DNA of 64,000 nucleotides from Ananas comosus (lineage: Eukaryota; Streptophyta; Magnoliopsida; Poales; Bromeliaceae): assembly GCF_001540865.1 (NCBI RefSeq), contig NC_033627.1, positions 8,431,656 through 8,495,655 of the forward strand, in the 5' to 3' direction. Below, one piece after another: positions 35,456-46,109 of the stretch (its first letter is position 1; every line of letters starts with the position of its first letter). The notes below the pieces were generated by a model. It saw only the letters and a program-made list of their open reading frames with translations. It was not told the origin of the DNA and did no database searches. Made by a program: the position numbers and the translations under genes.

Positions 35456-35863
35456 AAAGGGGGAGAGCAATGATGAACAGGTGTTGATCGAAGCAAAGGC
35501 GAAGCAAAGGCAAAGGCGAAGCAAAGGTGAAGCAAAGGTGATCAAGGAACAAAGGGGGAGAAGGAGTGAAATTTCGAGAAAAAGAAGAAATAAAAAACTA
35601 TGGCCGAGAAGAAGAGTAATTTGTAACTTTGTTTCAACTTTCTATATCTTTTTCGATAAATTGTTTTGCAAGAAATCAAGACTTCAAGACTCCTTGTTGC
35701 GTCTAAGTCATAAAGTCTGTTTTAGGAGTTTTTGATGTACTTTTGCATTTCATATTGTATTTGGTTCAATGTTTTGGTGATGACAATTGAACTTCGTTTT
35801 TTCTTTAAGATGTAATTTTTGAGTTTTTGTGTATTTTGTCACGAAATTGCCAAAGGGGGAGAT
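35456..35863 (+). repeat. Polypurine tracts and a GAAGCAAAGG minisatellite
   Basis: Purine tracts AAAAGGGGGAGAG (35456), CAAAGGGGGAGAAGG (about 35549) and CAAAGGGGGAGAT (35851-35863); the last abuts the 3' LTR and is the functional primer for plus-strand synthesis. Between the first two, a 10-11-bp unit GAAGCAAAGG(C/T) repeats about five times (35489-35540). Confidence 0.8.
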
Positions 35864-36458
35864 TGTTAAGTCTTGTGTGTTGGCAAGTTTCATGAAGTAA
35901 ATCGGAGTCTTGAAGAATCGGTGCGTAGCGTCGAAGATTGAAGAATTCAAGATTTCGAAGAAATTGGAAAATAACTCACGATGTGAATCACGATGCCCAC
36001 GTAAAGTGTTAATTCATGTTATGGTGATTCATACTTAATTGTAGGCATTAGAATCATAATATCAATGTTTACTGGATTAGAAAGTGCATCGGAACTTTGC
36101 AAAACCCGAAACGGTGAAAATTTGCAAAGTGTACCGGTACAGCATCAGAAGTGTACCGGTACAAAATGTGTACCGGTACAGCCATCGACTTGTAACCGGT
36201 TTCACTGTTTCGTCAGTTTTTTCATTCCGTCATCGTGTAACCGGTGACAGCTTAAAGCATACCGGTACACTGTGTAAAATCGTGAAAATTTTCTAATCCG
36301 ACTCTGATTGATTCTAAAGTCTATAAATAAGTTATTGGGGTTCTCTAACACATCAAGCATCACGAAAATACATATTTGAGAAACCCTAGAGGCTTGGAAT
36401 TCATCAAAAACCTATTTTCTTCATAAAGCCTCTTTTAGGTCAAATCGAGATATTGAAA
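35864..36458 (+). repeat. Truncated 3' LTR of the non-autonomous copia element
   Basis: TGTTAAGTCTTGTGTGTTGG matches the 5' LTR at 29197 for about 595 bp with few differences. It stops at AGATATTGAAATT, after which LTR H-type sequence starts. About 520 bp of this LTR are missing. It keeps the palindrome array (36130-36270) and TATAAATA (36322-36329). Confidence 0.88.
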
Positions 36459-37015
36459 TTGGTAATTGGGTATTGAGAATTGGGTATTGAGAATGCAGCT
36501 ACTATGCCTGCACGAGAATAATAACCAACGGGACCGTCTTCTTGGGAGATACTTTCTACAACCCAGTGAAGCCTACTATCGGGGAGATACTTTCTACGAC
36601 CCGACGGGACCGTCTTCTTGGGAGATACTCTCTACGAGCCAGTGATGACTACTCCGAAGCTCATCGCTCGAGGGGGAGCGACCGCCCTCAAGCACAAGGC
36701 TTATAGGTGAGTATGATCCAATCCACAACCATGAGGATATCATGTCCACTAATGCCACAACACACTAAGTGTTCCATTCTCTAGCATTCAATGCCACAAG
36801 GTGCTATTTCAATTATTTGTCACAATATCACCATGTTCTTTACCTCGGCTAGCTCATGTCTTAATTCATACATCTATAGGGTTCACAATTGTCCAATGTC
36901 TCATTACCAACTCATATATATCTTTGTACTAAAAGCATGCAAGAAATATTCACATATTACCATTTAACCCTACAATGCATAAATCCTATATATACACATA
37001 CATGCTCAAAAGGTG
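36459..37015 (-). mobile_element. LTR H, second segment (probable)
   Basis: It contains the GGGAGATACTTTCTACGACCC repeats and CGAGGGGGAGCGACCGCCCT seen in sister LTRs (15139-15250 and 46972-47003). It is probably the continuation of the LTR that starts at 28892, after the copia insertion and a deletion. It is cut at 37016 by element D, with AGGTG immediately before. Confidence 0.65.
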
Positions 37016-40000
37016 TGTCATGCCCCCTCCCCGAAACCCCTACCAATTTGGCACGGTTCGGGCGTGGCGAACGGATGCCGAACGGGCAGCAACTCCCCTG
37101 CCCGCCCAAGGCTCACAACCTGATCATGTACAAGAATTTATCCAGAAAAATTAAATTCATACATACACGATCAACGGGGCACAAATAGTGCCAATAATGA
37201 AGAGCAAGTAATCCACAAGATACACAAGTGAAATAAAGAGAGAGAGAACTAACTATTACATTAATTGCATCCTTTATACAATTACATTTTCTTTCCCAAA
37301 ATGAATACATGTTCATCAAGTACATAGCTCTCCAAAGTCCTCACCTACATGAATCTCTCTCAAATACATAGGTGCTAATGCAAAAAGAAAGCTACTACAT
37401 ACTACTGCTCGGGCGCGATGCCCTTGCCGCGGTCCTCGCCCGGCGAACTGGTACTAGGCCCTACAACAAAGTGGGGTGAGAATTATCTTCCATAGTTCCC
37501 AGTGTGTTCGGCCGCCGACTCCGCCGATCTCCCCACTAGGTCCGAGTGGGCAAAAGCAAGTAGATAGATAGATAGATATCTGTCACGCCCCGGGGCCAAT
37601 TTTAAAAGCTTTTTTTTTAGAAAAATTCATTATCATTTCGAAAACAGAGTTGCGGAAGACGTGCCAATTTTTTTTTCTTTTTCCAACCTGGCCCACGAGA
37701 CGCACAGACCCGCCACAAATACAAAGTTCCCCTGTCTACTCGGACAGAGTCTTCTTTATATTTGCACGGCGTACCAACGATACAACAGGATCTCAACCAC
37801 AACCTACATTTATCAATCAACAACCAATTCATAATATGCATTTCCATACATCTATCAATCTTTAAGATGATGCATGCCTCTAAGCACTCCTTAGGCGCTG
37901 GATGATGCAATGCACAGTACAACAATCATCCTATTTAAAAGTGCTCCTCACCCAGAAGCTTTGTTTTTGAAATCTATTTCAGTCATTCATGAAAACCATT
38001 CGAAAATCTTTTTAAAACTGTTTTCCACTCGGAAACTCTATTTTGAAAATCGACTACCTCGAGGGGTAGAAAATCACAATGTATAAGGACATAAATGCAT
38101 GAACTGAATAACTATAAAACCAGATCAACAAATCTACAATCTAAAATCACATGCATAAGGAAAACATCACAGATCCACTGAAGCCAAATCACCAACATTC
38201 AAACAAACATGAGGATCATCTAACTGAACCATTTATTATTAAAACTACTAAGTGCTGAAATGAAAGTAACCAGGGTGACGATTGCTATACCAGACTAGCT
38301 AGATCATCCTCCCGTCGAGCCCAAAATCTAACTCCTCGTCCATGTCACCTGGGGGGAATGTGGGGTGAGAAACCGCAACCATGGTTTCTCAGTGGGTACG
38401 ACAGAGCCACGAAGGCAAGCCGTAATCACCGAAAACCAAAGGAGATAGATAAACAAATATATATGCTGATATGAAACAGAACTACAGATATGAGCATAAT
38501 GTGATATAAGAACAACTACAGTAGTAATAGAAACAGGATAATAACTTAGCAAGAACGAAACTACTACTGTAACCAAAAACTCAACTGATCGGATGCCTCA
38601 AGGGTAAATAGTCCAAACCGAACCCAATCTGATGCTGCTATATTGGTCCGCAGACCTCAAACGTTACCTGTCACAGAGCAGACACTGCCAACTTATTCAT
38701 GCGTCACCGACGACCTATCCGGATACGTACACCCCTTGGTTGGTGGCCAAACCAACCTGGTGTCTAGAATACACAGTGCTGTCACTAAATCATGCTGATA
38801 TGCTTAAAACAAAAATCGGCAAAAAGAGATCGGTGCCTTGGCCGAAGCTAGATGCAAGGGCGTACAACGCCGAACCACGATCTACCAGATCGAAACACAC
38901 GACAAAAGAGTCGATGTGTTGTCTGGACCCAAGGTCCACAGGGATACTGAAATACAAATGCAACCTGCTCTACATGTCTATCCACAACTATCCAAATGTA
39001 ATCAATGAGATACGATAAACAAACGATAAACAATCAACTGACATGTAGAGACTATGATACTAATATGAAAGAACAGAGGAAGGGTGAAACGATCTCACCG
39101 ACTACCAGCTCGAAGCACCCACCTGTACTAGTGTCGCACCTGTCTCCCAACTGTACACGATCGTCAACCGGACCTACGAAGGTCCACTAGGTCAGTAACC
39201 AACCTACTAACCCAAAGTACGAGACTCACAAACCCCCACACAAGTCCCCGAATCGGTTTCCCAAAATCGATCACCGTAACTCACCGGAAGTCTCGAAAAC
39301 CACACCGGAACTCGATCGGGACCCAGTAAGTGCACCGAAACTCACCAACTCGTATCACGATTCACCCGCTGCCACAAATCACTCCGATTTGGATGTTTTG
39401 GTAGCAAACATAAGGTAACACTACTATACAATTATCGCTGGATAATTGTACAAATCCGGGTTCCCGGAAGTGTCTATTTCGACACCGGAACCCACCGTTG
39501 CTCACCCGTCATCATCGAACCCCCTATATGATGATGGTGACCAGCCGACAAGGCTCAGCGATAACTCACAGGGCAACCAAACCACGTCGAAAGAAATCCG
39601 AACCGAAACCGCATTCTTTCGGCGAATTTTGCTGAAAAACGCACCGAAATTGATTTTTCGATTTCCGCAAAGACTACCGGATCATGGACAACCAGTCCAG
39701 AGGTCACCACATACGCCTACACACTACCCACAGTAGCCACTAGGTGCACAATTGCATAAAAGCCTCTATTTACATAAAATCTATTATTTTATGTAAATCG
39801 GGAGACTTCTTTGGCTCGTTCTCACAAACCAAGGACTTCTAAGTTCCGCTGAGACACGTACTGACAGGTCTCGACGTGCTGGAGGCCGTGCTCATGATCC
39901 AGAGTGCAACAGCTCACTGTGGGAGGCGTGGAAGCAATCCGAAAATTCTGTGAACAGCGCGCAGTTGGGGAAAAACGCACCAAACAGAACGATATGACAT

Positions 40001-40269
40001 CCGCTGATCCAAAATAAGGTGAGCACTGTGATCAGCACTGATCCACGATCACCGTGCTCACCTCCAGAGGCATCGGAACAGCCTCAGATCATAGTAAAAA
40101 TGCGCATAATCCTAAAACAGCAGCCAAAAAGGCTTTAACGGAGCGACACCTCCGAAACAGCGGAAAGGAGTCTCCCCGACAGAAACTAAGGTGAGCACGA
40201 TGATCAGCAATTTGCCACGATCATCGTGCTCCCTTCCGTAGAGATCAGGGAGGCTCAGGAAGCTCGGAA

Positions 40270-41214
40270 CAGCAAACTGCCAAGATGAGCCCTATTTCGG
40301 GCTTGGCCGGAGCAAGCTTGCTCCGGCCAGCTTCCGGCGGCACGGCGGCGCACGCGAGGGCCAGGGATGGGTGCGGGGGAGGTGAGGAATACGAGGCTCA
40401 CCTCAGACGGCGGTTGGAAACGGCGGCGGCTACGGTGGAACCAACCAAGCACGCACGAGATCCGGCTCAGGTTCCAGAGCAGCTGCGGCCCCGACGGCGG
40501 CCGGGGTAGGTAGGAGACATCGGCGGTGGGTTTCCAGAGGCCGGAGGAGGAGGAAGGAGGCGGCGGGCGACAGCGGCGGCGGCTCGCGGCTCGGGTGTGG
40601 CCGCCCGAGCTTGGCTCGGTCTGCAGGCTGGGGCGGCGGCGCCTAAGGCGCGCGGCGGCGGCGACGACTTGCTGGGGCGGCAACGTCCGACTGGGAGGGT
40701 TGCCGAGGCTTCGAAGAAGGCGGCAGAGGTGGTCCAAGGGGCGGCGGTGCGGAGGCTAACCTCTGAAGCTCGGCTCAGCCCGAGCAGGTCTGGGCAGCTG
40801 TGGTTGACAGAGGTGGCGGCGCCGGCCCGCAGAGGCGGCGGCGACCGGCCGGGGAGGGTCGCCGGGCTCCGGGGACGACGGCACGGCTGAGGCAACATGG
40901 CGGCAGCGCGGAGGAGGGCTGCCAAGTCTGCTCGGCCCGAGCAGTTCCGGGGTGGCCGCGCTCGGTCAAGGTGGCAGCGGCGGCGCTCGGGGCGCCGGTG
41001 GCCGGCGGGGCAGACTCCGACGAGGTCGGGACGACGCCGGCGACGAACCCAGAGGCAATGCAGCCTCGGCCAAGCTCTAACCCAAGAGAAAGAGAGAGAG
41101 AGGGATGGAGAGAGAGATGGATGGTGGCTTGGCGGCGATCGGGGCTCAGCCGGCGGCGGCCGGGGGTGCGCGGCTAGGGCAGGGGAGAAAGGTGAAGGTG
41201 GCAGGGGTGACTAG
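40270..41214. other. GC-rich island in LTR C
   Basis: About 950 bp dominated by GGCGGC/GGCCGG, in sharp contrast to its surroundings. Long open frames appear on both strands, as expected from composition alone. I see no recognisable domain. It may be the transcribed leader part of LTR C. Confidence 0.6.
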
Positions 41215-41863
41215 TGTCACGCCCCGGGACCGGCGGAGGCCCTCCCAGTTAGCGTGCCCAGACCCGCCATATGTCTACACATATAAGGCGTCCACAATAA
41301 AAGCGGAAGTAAAAGTAAGAAATAGAACAATAGAGTAAATAGCAACTAATGATATCAGAGCGAGTAAAGTTCTATCGTCTAAACCAGAGTAAGAGAACCA
41401 TAACTAGACAATAACAGTAGCCAAAAAGTAATACAATAACTGTCTCAAGGGTACACAAAAGGGGTGGTCTCTAGTACACTGGTACAGCTCTCAACCTCTC
41501 CAAAAATAAAAACATCGAGAGGTAGACCACCTAGCGACCCGTCTCTCGCAGAAGAGCTAGCTCGAAGCCACGCCCTTCCCTCGGTCCCTAGCCTCTCTCG
41601 GCGTGGAAGGCTCTGAAAGAAAACATAAAACAGAGGGCGTGAGAACTATAATTTATAGTTTCCAGTGGGCAATTACTGACCTCAGCTCAATGCACCACTA
41701 GGCCCCAAACGAAAAGGGTAAGTCCAAGATAGTAATAACAATAAACATAATAGTAACAACAGTAAGAAAGCATAATTGAAATGCTAACCCATATATCTCA
41801 AGTAAGCATGATGCCATGGTGATGTACATCTACGCTATCATAAGGTAATATGTCCAATGCATA

Positions 41864-42000
41864 CTAATATGTCTCAACATAATAAACAAGTAAACCTCAC
41901 GATGCAATATGTCAATGCATAAGGGTAAACTCTATCCAAACAACCGAATATACTATGATGCAATGATGAAACCGGCAAGTATACTAAATGCACCAATGCT
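41864..42000 (+). repeat. 137-bp direct duplicate, copy 1 (copy 2 at 43280-43416)
   Basis: The sequence from CTAATATGTCTCAACATAAT to GCACCAATGCT is repeated right after the N at 43279, with two substitutions by my reading. It is much longer than any target duplication, so it is most likely an assembly join. Confidence 0.9.
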
Positions 42001-43278
42001 GTGACGCACTGGACCTGTGCAAATTGCGAGGTTCGAGTGTTTGGACAGTGTCCCGAGTTTTTTCAGACTTTCTGGTGGGTCGTTAATAGTGTTCCGACCT
42101 ATGGCTCGCATCCCGAGTGTTGTAGTATTTTATGTAGCGCTAAGGTCACTAAAGAGTTGGACTTAGGCTACCCTCGGATTGCACTCTGCACAAGGTGTAC
42201 CGGTACACTCTTGATGGCTGTACCGGTACACACTTTGTACCGGTACACCCTTGATGGTTGTACCGGTACACTTGTGGCGAATCTCGAACCCGAGCCTCGG
42301 GTTTGCATTTTCGTAGGATGTGTACCGGTACACTTTCCCGTGTACCGGTACACTTTGGCAGAATCTGAGCAGTTTGAACTGCAGGGGGTTTTTCGCATTT
42401 GTGGCATCTCTATTAGTACCCCCACGCCCTTAGGGCTTTCTCCTGAGCTTGCCACAGCAGGGATAGAGGTAAGGGAGCTCTCCTTGATTCTCCTTTGAAT
42501 TTCTTTGGTTTTTGGTGGGATTTAAAGAGATTAAAGATTCTTTTTTACTTGTTGGAGGCATTTCCACCATTGTTGAAGCTTGGAGCTTGGGTTTGGAGCA
42601 AAGTTGAGGGAAGATCCTTGGACTTGGAGAGTTTAGAGCTTAGATTGAAGCTTCTAAGAGGTAATCCACTTATTCTCTCCCTTTAAATTGGATTTTTATT
42701 GATGGTTTTGAGATGAAACCCTAGTTTTGAGACTTAGGGCTTGTTTTTGGGTATTTTGAACCTAGGACTTATGGGGCCAAATTAGTTGGTTTAGAACCTT
42801 CCTTGGGCTTGGATTGGAAGGATTCTAGCTCCCTTTCGGAGCTTAGGAGAGGATTTCTACTCTTGAGGTGAGTTTTGGCCCTTTTTGCTTCTAGGTTAAT
42901 GTTTGATATTATATGATGATCGTAATGCCCGTGTATCTTGTCGCTCAATACTTTTAGGGTATTTTGAGACTCGGGGACAACTTCGTTCGGCGAAACGAGG
43001 CGCTACGCGACGGTTTGGTGGGTTTGACCTAGCCACACAATGAGAAATTCTCATTTGTGCTTAATTAAGTACCGTTAAATGAAAAAGCATGCATATTCTT
43101 GTTATATGTATTTATTGTGAATTTTAGAATGCTCAAAAGGCCTATGTTGTATATGATGAAATTTTGGACCTCTATGGAATAGAGAGTAACTTGGTAGGCC
43201 TATGGTTGCATTTAGCGTTCAATTTGAGACTTGGTTTCATGCTTCTATAGTGTAAATGAGCTTTGATTCATGCATTTA
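42000..43278 (+). mobile_element. LTR start in plus orientation, cut at an assembly gap
   Basis: TGTGACGCACTGGACC starts at 42000, preceded by AATGC. It follows the 17077 and 62747 copies, with six TGTACCGGTACA sites at 42196-42352, but stops at N (43279). After the gap, the unoccupied target (CCAATGC|TATATAATG) appears at 43410-43420. Confidence 0.8.
42196..42352 (+). repeat. Array of six TGTACCGGTACA palindromes
   Basis: Intact copies at about 42196, 42219, 42236, 42259, 42321 and 42341. The last two are 20 bp apart. Confidence 0.92.
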
Positions 43279-43279
43279 N
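43279..43279. other. Assembly gap (single N)
   Basis: The only ambiguous base in the window. It sits at the junction between LTR sequence and a repeat of the sequence at 41864. Confidence 0.95.
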
Positions 43280-44959
43280 CTAATATGTCTCAACATAATA
43301 AACAAGTAAACCTCACGATGAAATATGTCAATGCATAAGGATAAACTCTATCCAAACAACCGAATATACTATGATGCAATGATGAAACCGGCAAGTATAC
43401 TAAATGCACCAATGCTATATAATGAGTGTGTCCAAGTAATCCAACTACTAATCCTATCTAGTAGTGATTGTTCATATACAACACCGTGTCGATTTCCATT
43501 TCTATTTAAGGACCTACCCAAGGTAGTCCAGCTTGTGCCGCCTAAGTGCCTGTGGTAGCCCAACATCCTTACTCTTAGAATGTGTCTGTCCCACTCGACC
43601 CCGTAGGCTTCTCAATACCGCACGAGCGAACGTAGTCGCGTAGGCTAACTCCGGAGCGCCGGCTTGTAGGGAGCGACCCTCACAAGCATGTGCGAATGAG
43701 CACAAATGGCAAACAAGTATAATCCAAGTCTCAAGTATCCGATCCTCATGTCTCAAACATGGAAAGCTACTAGTAACCCAACGGTCTATGTCACAATGTG
43801 ATAGCTCAACTCTTACTTGCTTAGTGCCCCTTTATGACACTTAAGCTTCACAACCAATTAAGGTCAATTCATGTTCTATGTTTCAAGTATGACATTATAC
43901 CAACGTTCATTATAGCCCGGGGCCCAATGCCTCTTTATGACATTGGCCCGAAATCTCAAATGGCCTATGCCCCCAAAGCCTCTCTAGGCTTCTAAAATTC
44001 CTAATGTCATAATTGGCATATAGGTTAAATGCATGAAAGTAATGTCCATTTTCATCATAGGAATCAAAGTTCCAAGTCCCAACTTGAATGCTATGTTCCA
44101 CATGTATGCATCCTACCACATAGGAGTCCAAAAATTCACTATACATAATGTATGCATGTTAAGCATTCTAAAATTCATATTAAATACATTTAACATGGAA
44201 ATGCATGAGTTTCTACTTTACGAAACATATTTTGCCAAATATGAGCATTTCTCATATCATAGGCTAGGTCAAACCCACCGAACCGTCGCGTGCTCCTTCG
44301 ATTCGCCGAACGGAGTTGTCCACGAGCCTCAAGATATCCTAAAAGTAATCAGTGAAGAGATACGAGGGCATTACGACCAACCATAAGATCAAGCATTAGC
44401 CTAGAAGCAAAAAGGGCCAAAACTCACCTCAAGAGAAGAAATCTCTTCCAAAGCTCCAAAAGAGAGCTAGAACCCTTCCAATCCAAGCCCAAGGAAGGTT
44501 CTAAACCAATTAATCTAGCCTCAAAAGCCCTAGATCAAAAAGCCCCAAAATCAACCCTAAATCTCATTTCTAGGGTTTCATCTACAAAAACTATCAAAAC
44601 AAGATCTAGAGGAGGAAAATGAGCAACAAATCTCCTTAGAAGCTCCAATCCAAGCTCAAAGGGTGAAGATCTTCTCCTTTGCAAGCACCAAGTCCAAGCC
44701 TTCAAGCACCAACAAGGTGGGAGGAGGAAGAAAGGCAAAAGGGATGCTCAAAGCCCAAGCTAGATCCTTCTCCTCTTCTGCTCCTTCCTCTTCTTCTCCT
44801 TTTTCACTCTCTAGCAAGGATGTGGGGAGAGTGTGAGGAGGGAAAATGAGGAGAAGAGGGGGTGGATTGGTCATATAGACCATCTATTGTAACAAAATCC
44901 AGCTAGGCCCTCCAAAAATCCAATATTACCACAGCCCGGTCTGGGCAGTTTTCGCCCAG

Positions 44960-45117
44960 AGGGACCGGTCTCTCCCCAGCAGGGACCGGTCTCTCGCTGC
45001 GAACCCGAAAAACCAACGTTTGGGAACCGGTCTCTCCCTGTGCGGGACCGGTTGCCTTGCCGGCTGCGCACACTGTTCACTGGGGGGACCGGTCTCTCAT
45101 ATCAGGGACCGGTCCCC
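44960..45117. repeat. Array of GGGACCGGTCYC palindromes
   Basis: Five or six ACCGGT-centred sites of the GGGACCGGTCTC / GGGACCGGTCCC type in LTR L. The two clear pairs are 20-21 bp apart. Confidence 0.9.
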
Positions 45118-46109
45118 GAGAGTAAAAACTCTCAGGACTCATCCAGAACTCAGATTTTCGAACTTTTCAGGTCGGAAAACATTCTACAACCCTCCACCAA
45201 ATGTGGAAAAGCTCGAAATACATCAAAACACTCGAACCTCGCAATTTGCAAAGGTCCAGTGTGTTACAACTAGCGTAGCTGGGGGCTGGCTAGGGTTAGG
45301 GTTAGATGGAAGAAACCCTAAAATACATATATATCATGGTGCAACTTCGCGAGTTAGCCCCCCTTAACTGTAGTATATAATAAAAGTCCCTCCCAGTATG
45401 TGTAATACGCGCGAATAGCCCTCCACGTGCAATCTCACGTGAAACGGTACATAAAATATTGCAACTTTTGCGAAAATACCATTTTGCCCTCACTGACGTC
45501 AACTCGGTTATCGTGCAATCTCCGTAGATCCGTCCGTCAAATTTGCGAACGGATCGCAAAGTGTGATCAGCACGACAGAGACAACAAAGCTATGATTTCG
45601 TTTCATCTCGATCGCTCTCGGATTTGCGACGAAATCCGTTCCAACTCTCCAACGGAAGAAACTATGCACAAATACATATAAAACATGTATTTTCGAATTT
45701 TCTCAAAATCCGTGCACCAAACTCAAAATCCGTCAGCGCCATTAGTTCCAGAATAGTTGAACCGGTCGAAACGAGCTATTGGACTTCTATGAACGGTGCC
45801 CGATACGTGCCAGAAGCTAACTTCCTATCGTGACTTCTCCGGAAAATTGAGTTACTATTCACTTTAAGTGAAACTTGGAAATCGTGTAGAATCTCAGTTC
45901 TAGCTCGGTTTCTCCCGAAACTTGATGAGTGCTTTTATAATTAAATTACACACAAAAATATCGTCAACTGGAAGTTTAGCTACATTGCCAAAATCTCGGT
46001 CCTTACAATATCAAAGCTGTAAATGACATAATAAGTAAACTATGCTACTATGCTCAAAGTCATGTATTATGCATGCATGTATCATATAGTGAAATGTCAA
46101 CTACTATAC

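Larger units (their letters stand above)
29197..36458 (+). mobile_element. Non-autonomous copia-type retrotransposon with gag and a cargo gene
   Basis: In + order: 5' LTR, Met-tRNA primer site, gag with two zinc knuckles, about 1 kb without genes, a leader with a probable intron, a Transposase_32-like cargo protein, polypurine tracts, and a truncated 3' LTR. Protease, integrase, reverse transcriptase and RNase H are absent, so it would need enzymes in trans. The two LTRs are very similar over the shared 595 bp. Confidence 0.85.
41215..45268 (-). mobile_element. LTR L inside LTR C, TSD ACTAG
   Basis: It begins TGTCACGCCCCGGGACC and ends CCAGTGTGTTACA. ACTAG is duplicated at 41210-41214 and 45269-45273. 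Taking out 42001-43416 (foreign LTR sequence plus a duplicated flank) leaves 2,638 bp, close to the 2,643-bp LTR of element A. The end half (44960-45117) carries the GGGACC-type palindrome array. Confidence 0.85.
37581..46007 (-). mobile_element. Solo LTR C (about 4.37 kb after removing its insert), TSD ATATC
   Basis: It begins TGTCACGCCCCGGGGCC and ends TCGGTCCTTACA. ATATC is duplicated at 37576-37580 and 46008-46012. It is interrupted by LTR L at 41215-45268. It is larger than its neighbours, lacks the palindrome array, and holds a GC-rich island at 40270-41214. No retroelement domain is seen inside, so it is a solo LTR. Confidence 0.85.

Noticed and set aside
40255..41338. Several long Arg/Ala/Gly-rich open frames
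   Set aside because: They overlap on both strands in a GC-rich island where stops are rare. No domain or splice pattern supports them.
42001..45268. Palindromic chimera (inverted self-copy) at the N
   Set aside because: The segment 42001-43278 is inverted relative to 44000-45268 but differs clearly (TGTACC-type against GGGACC-type arrays). It is a different LTR copy rather than a read folded on itself.
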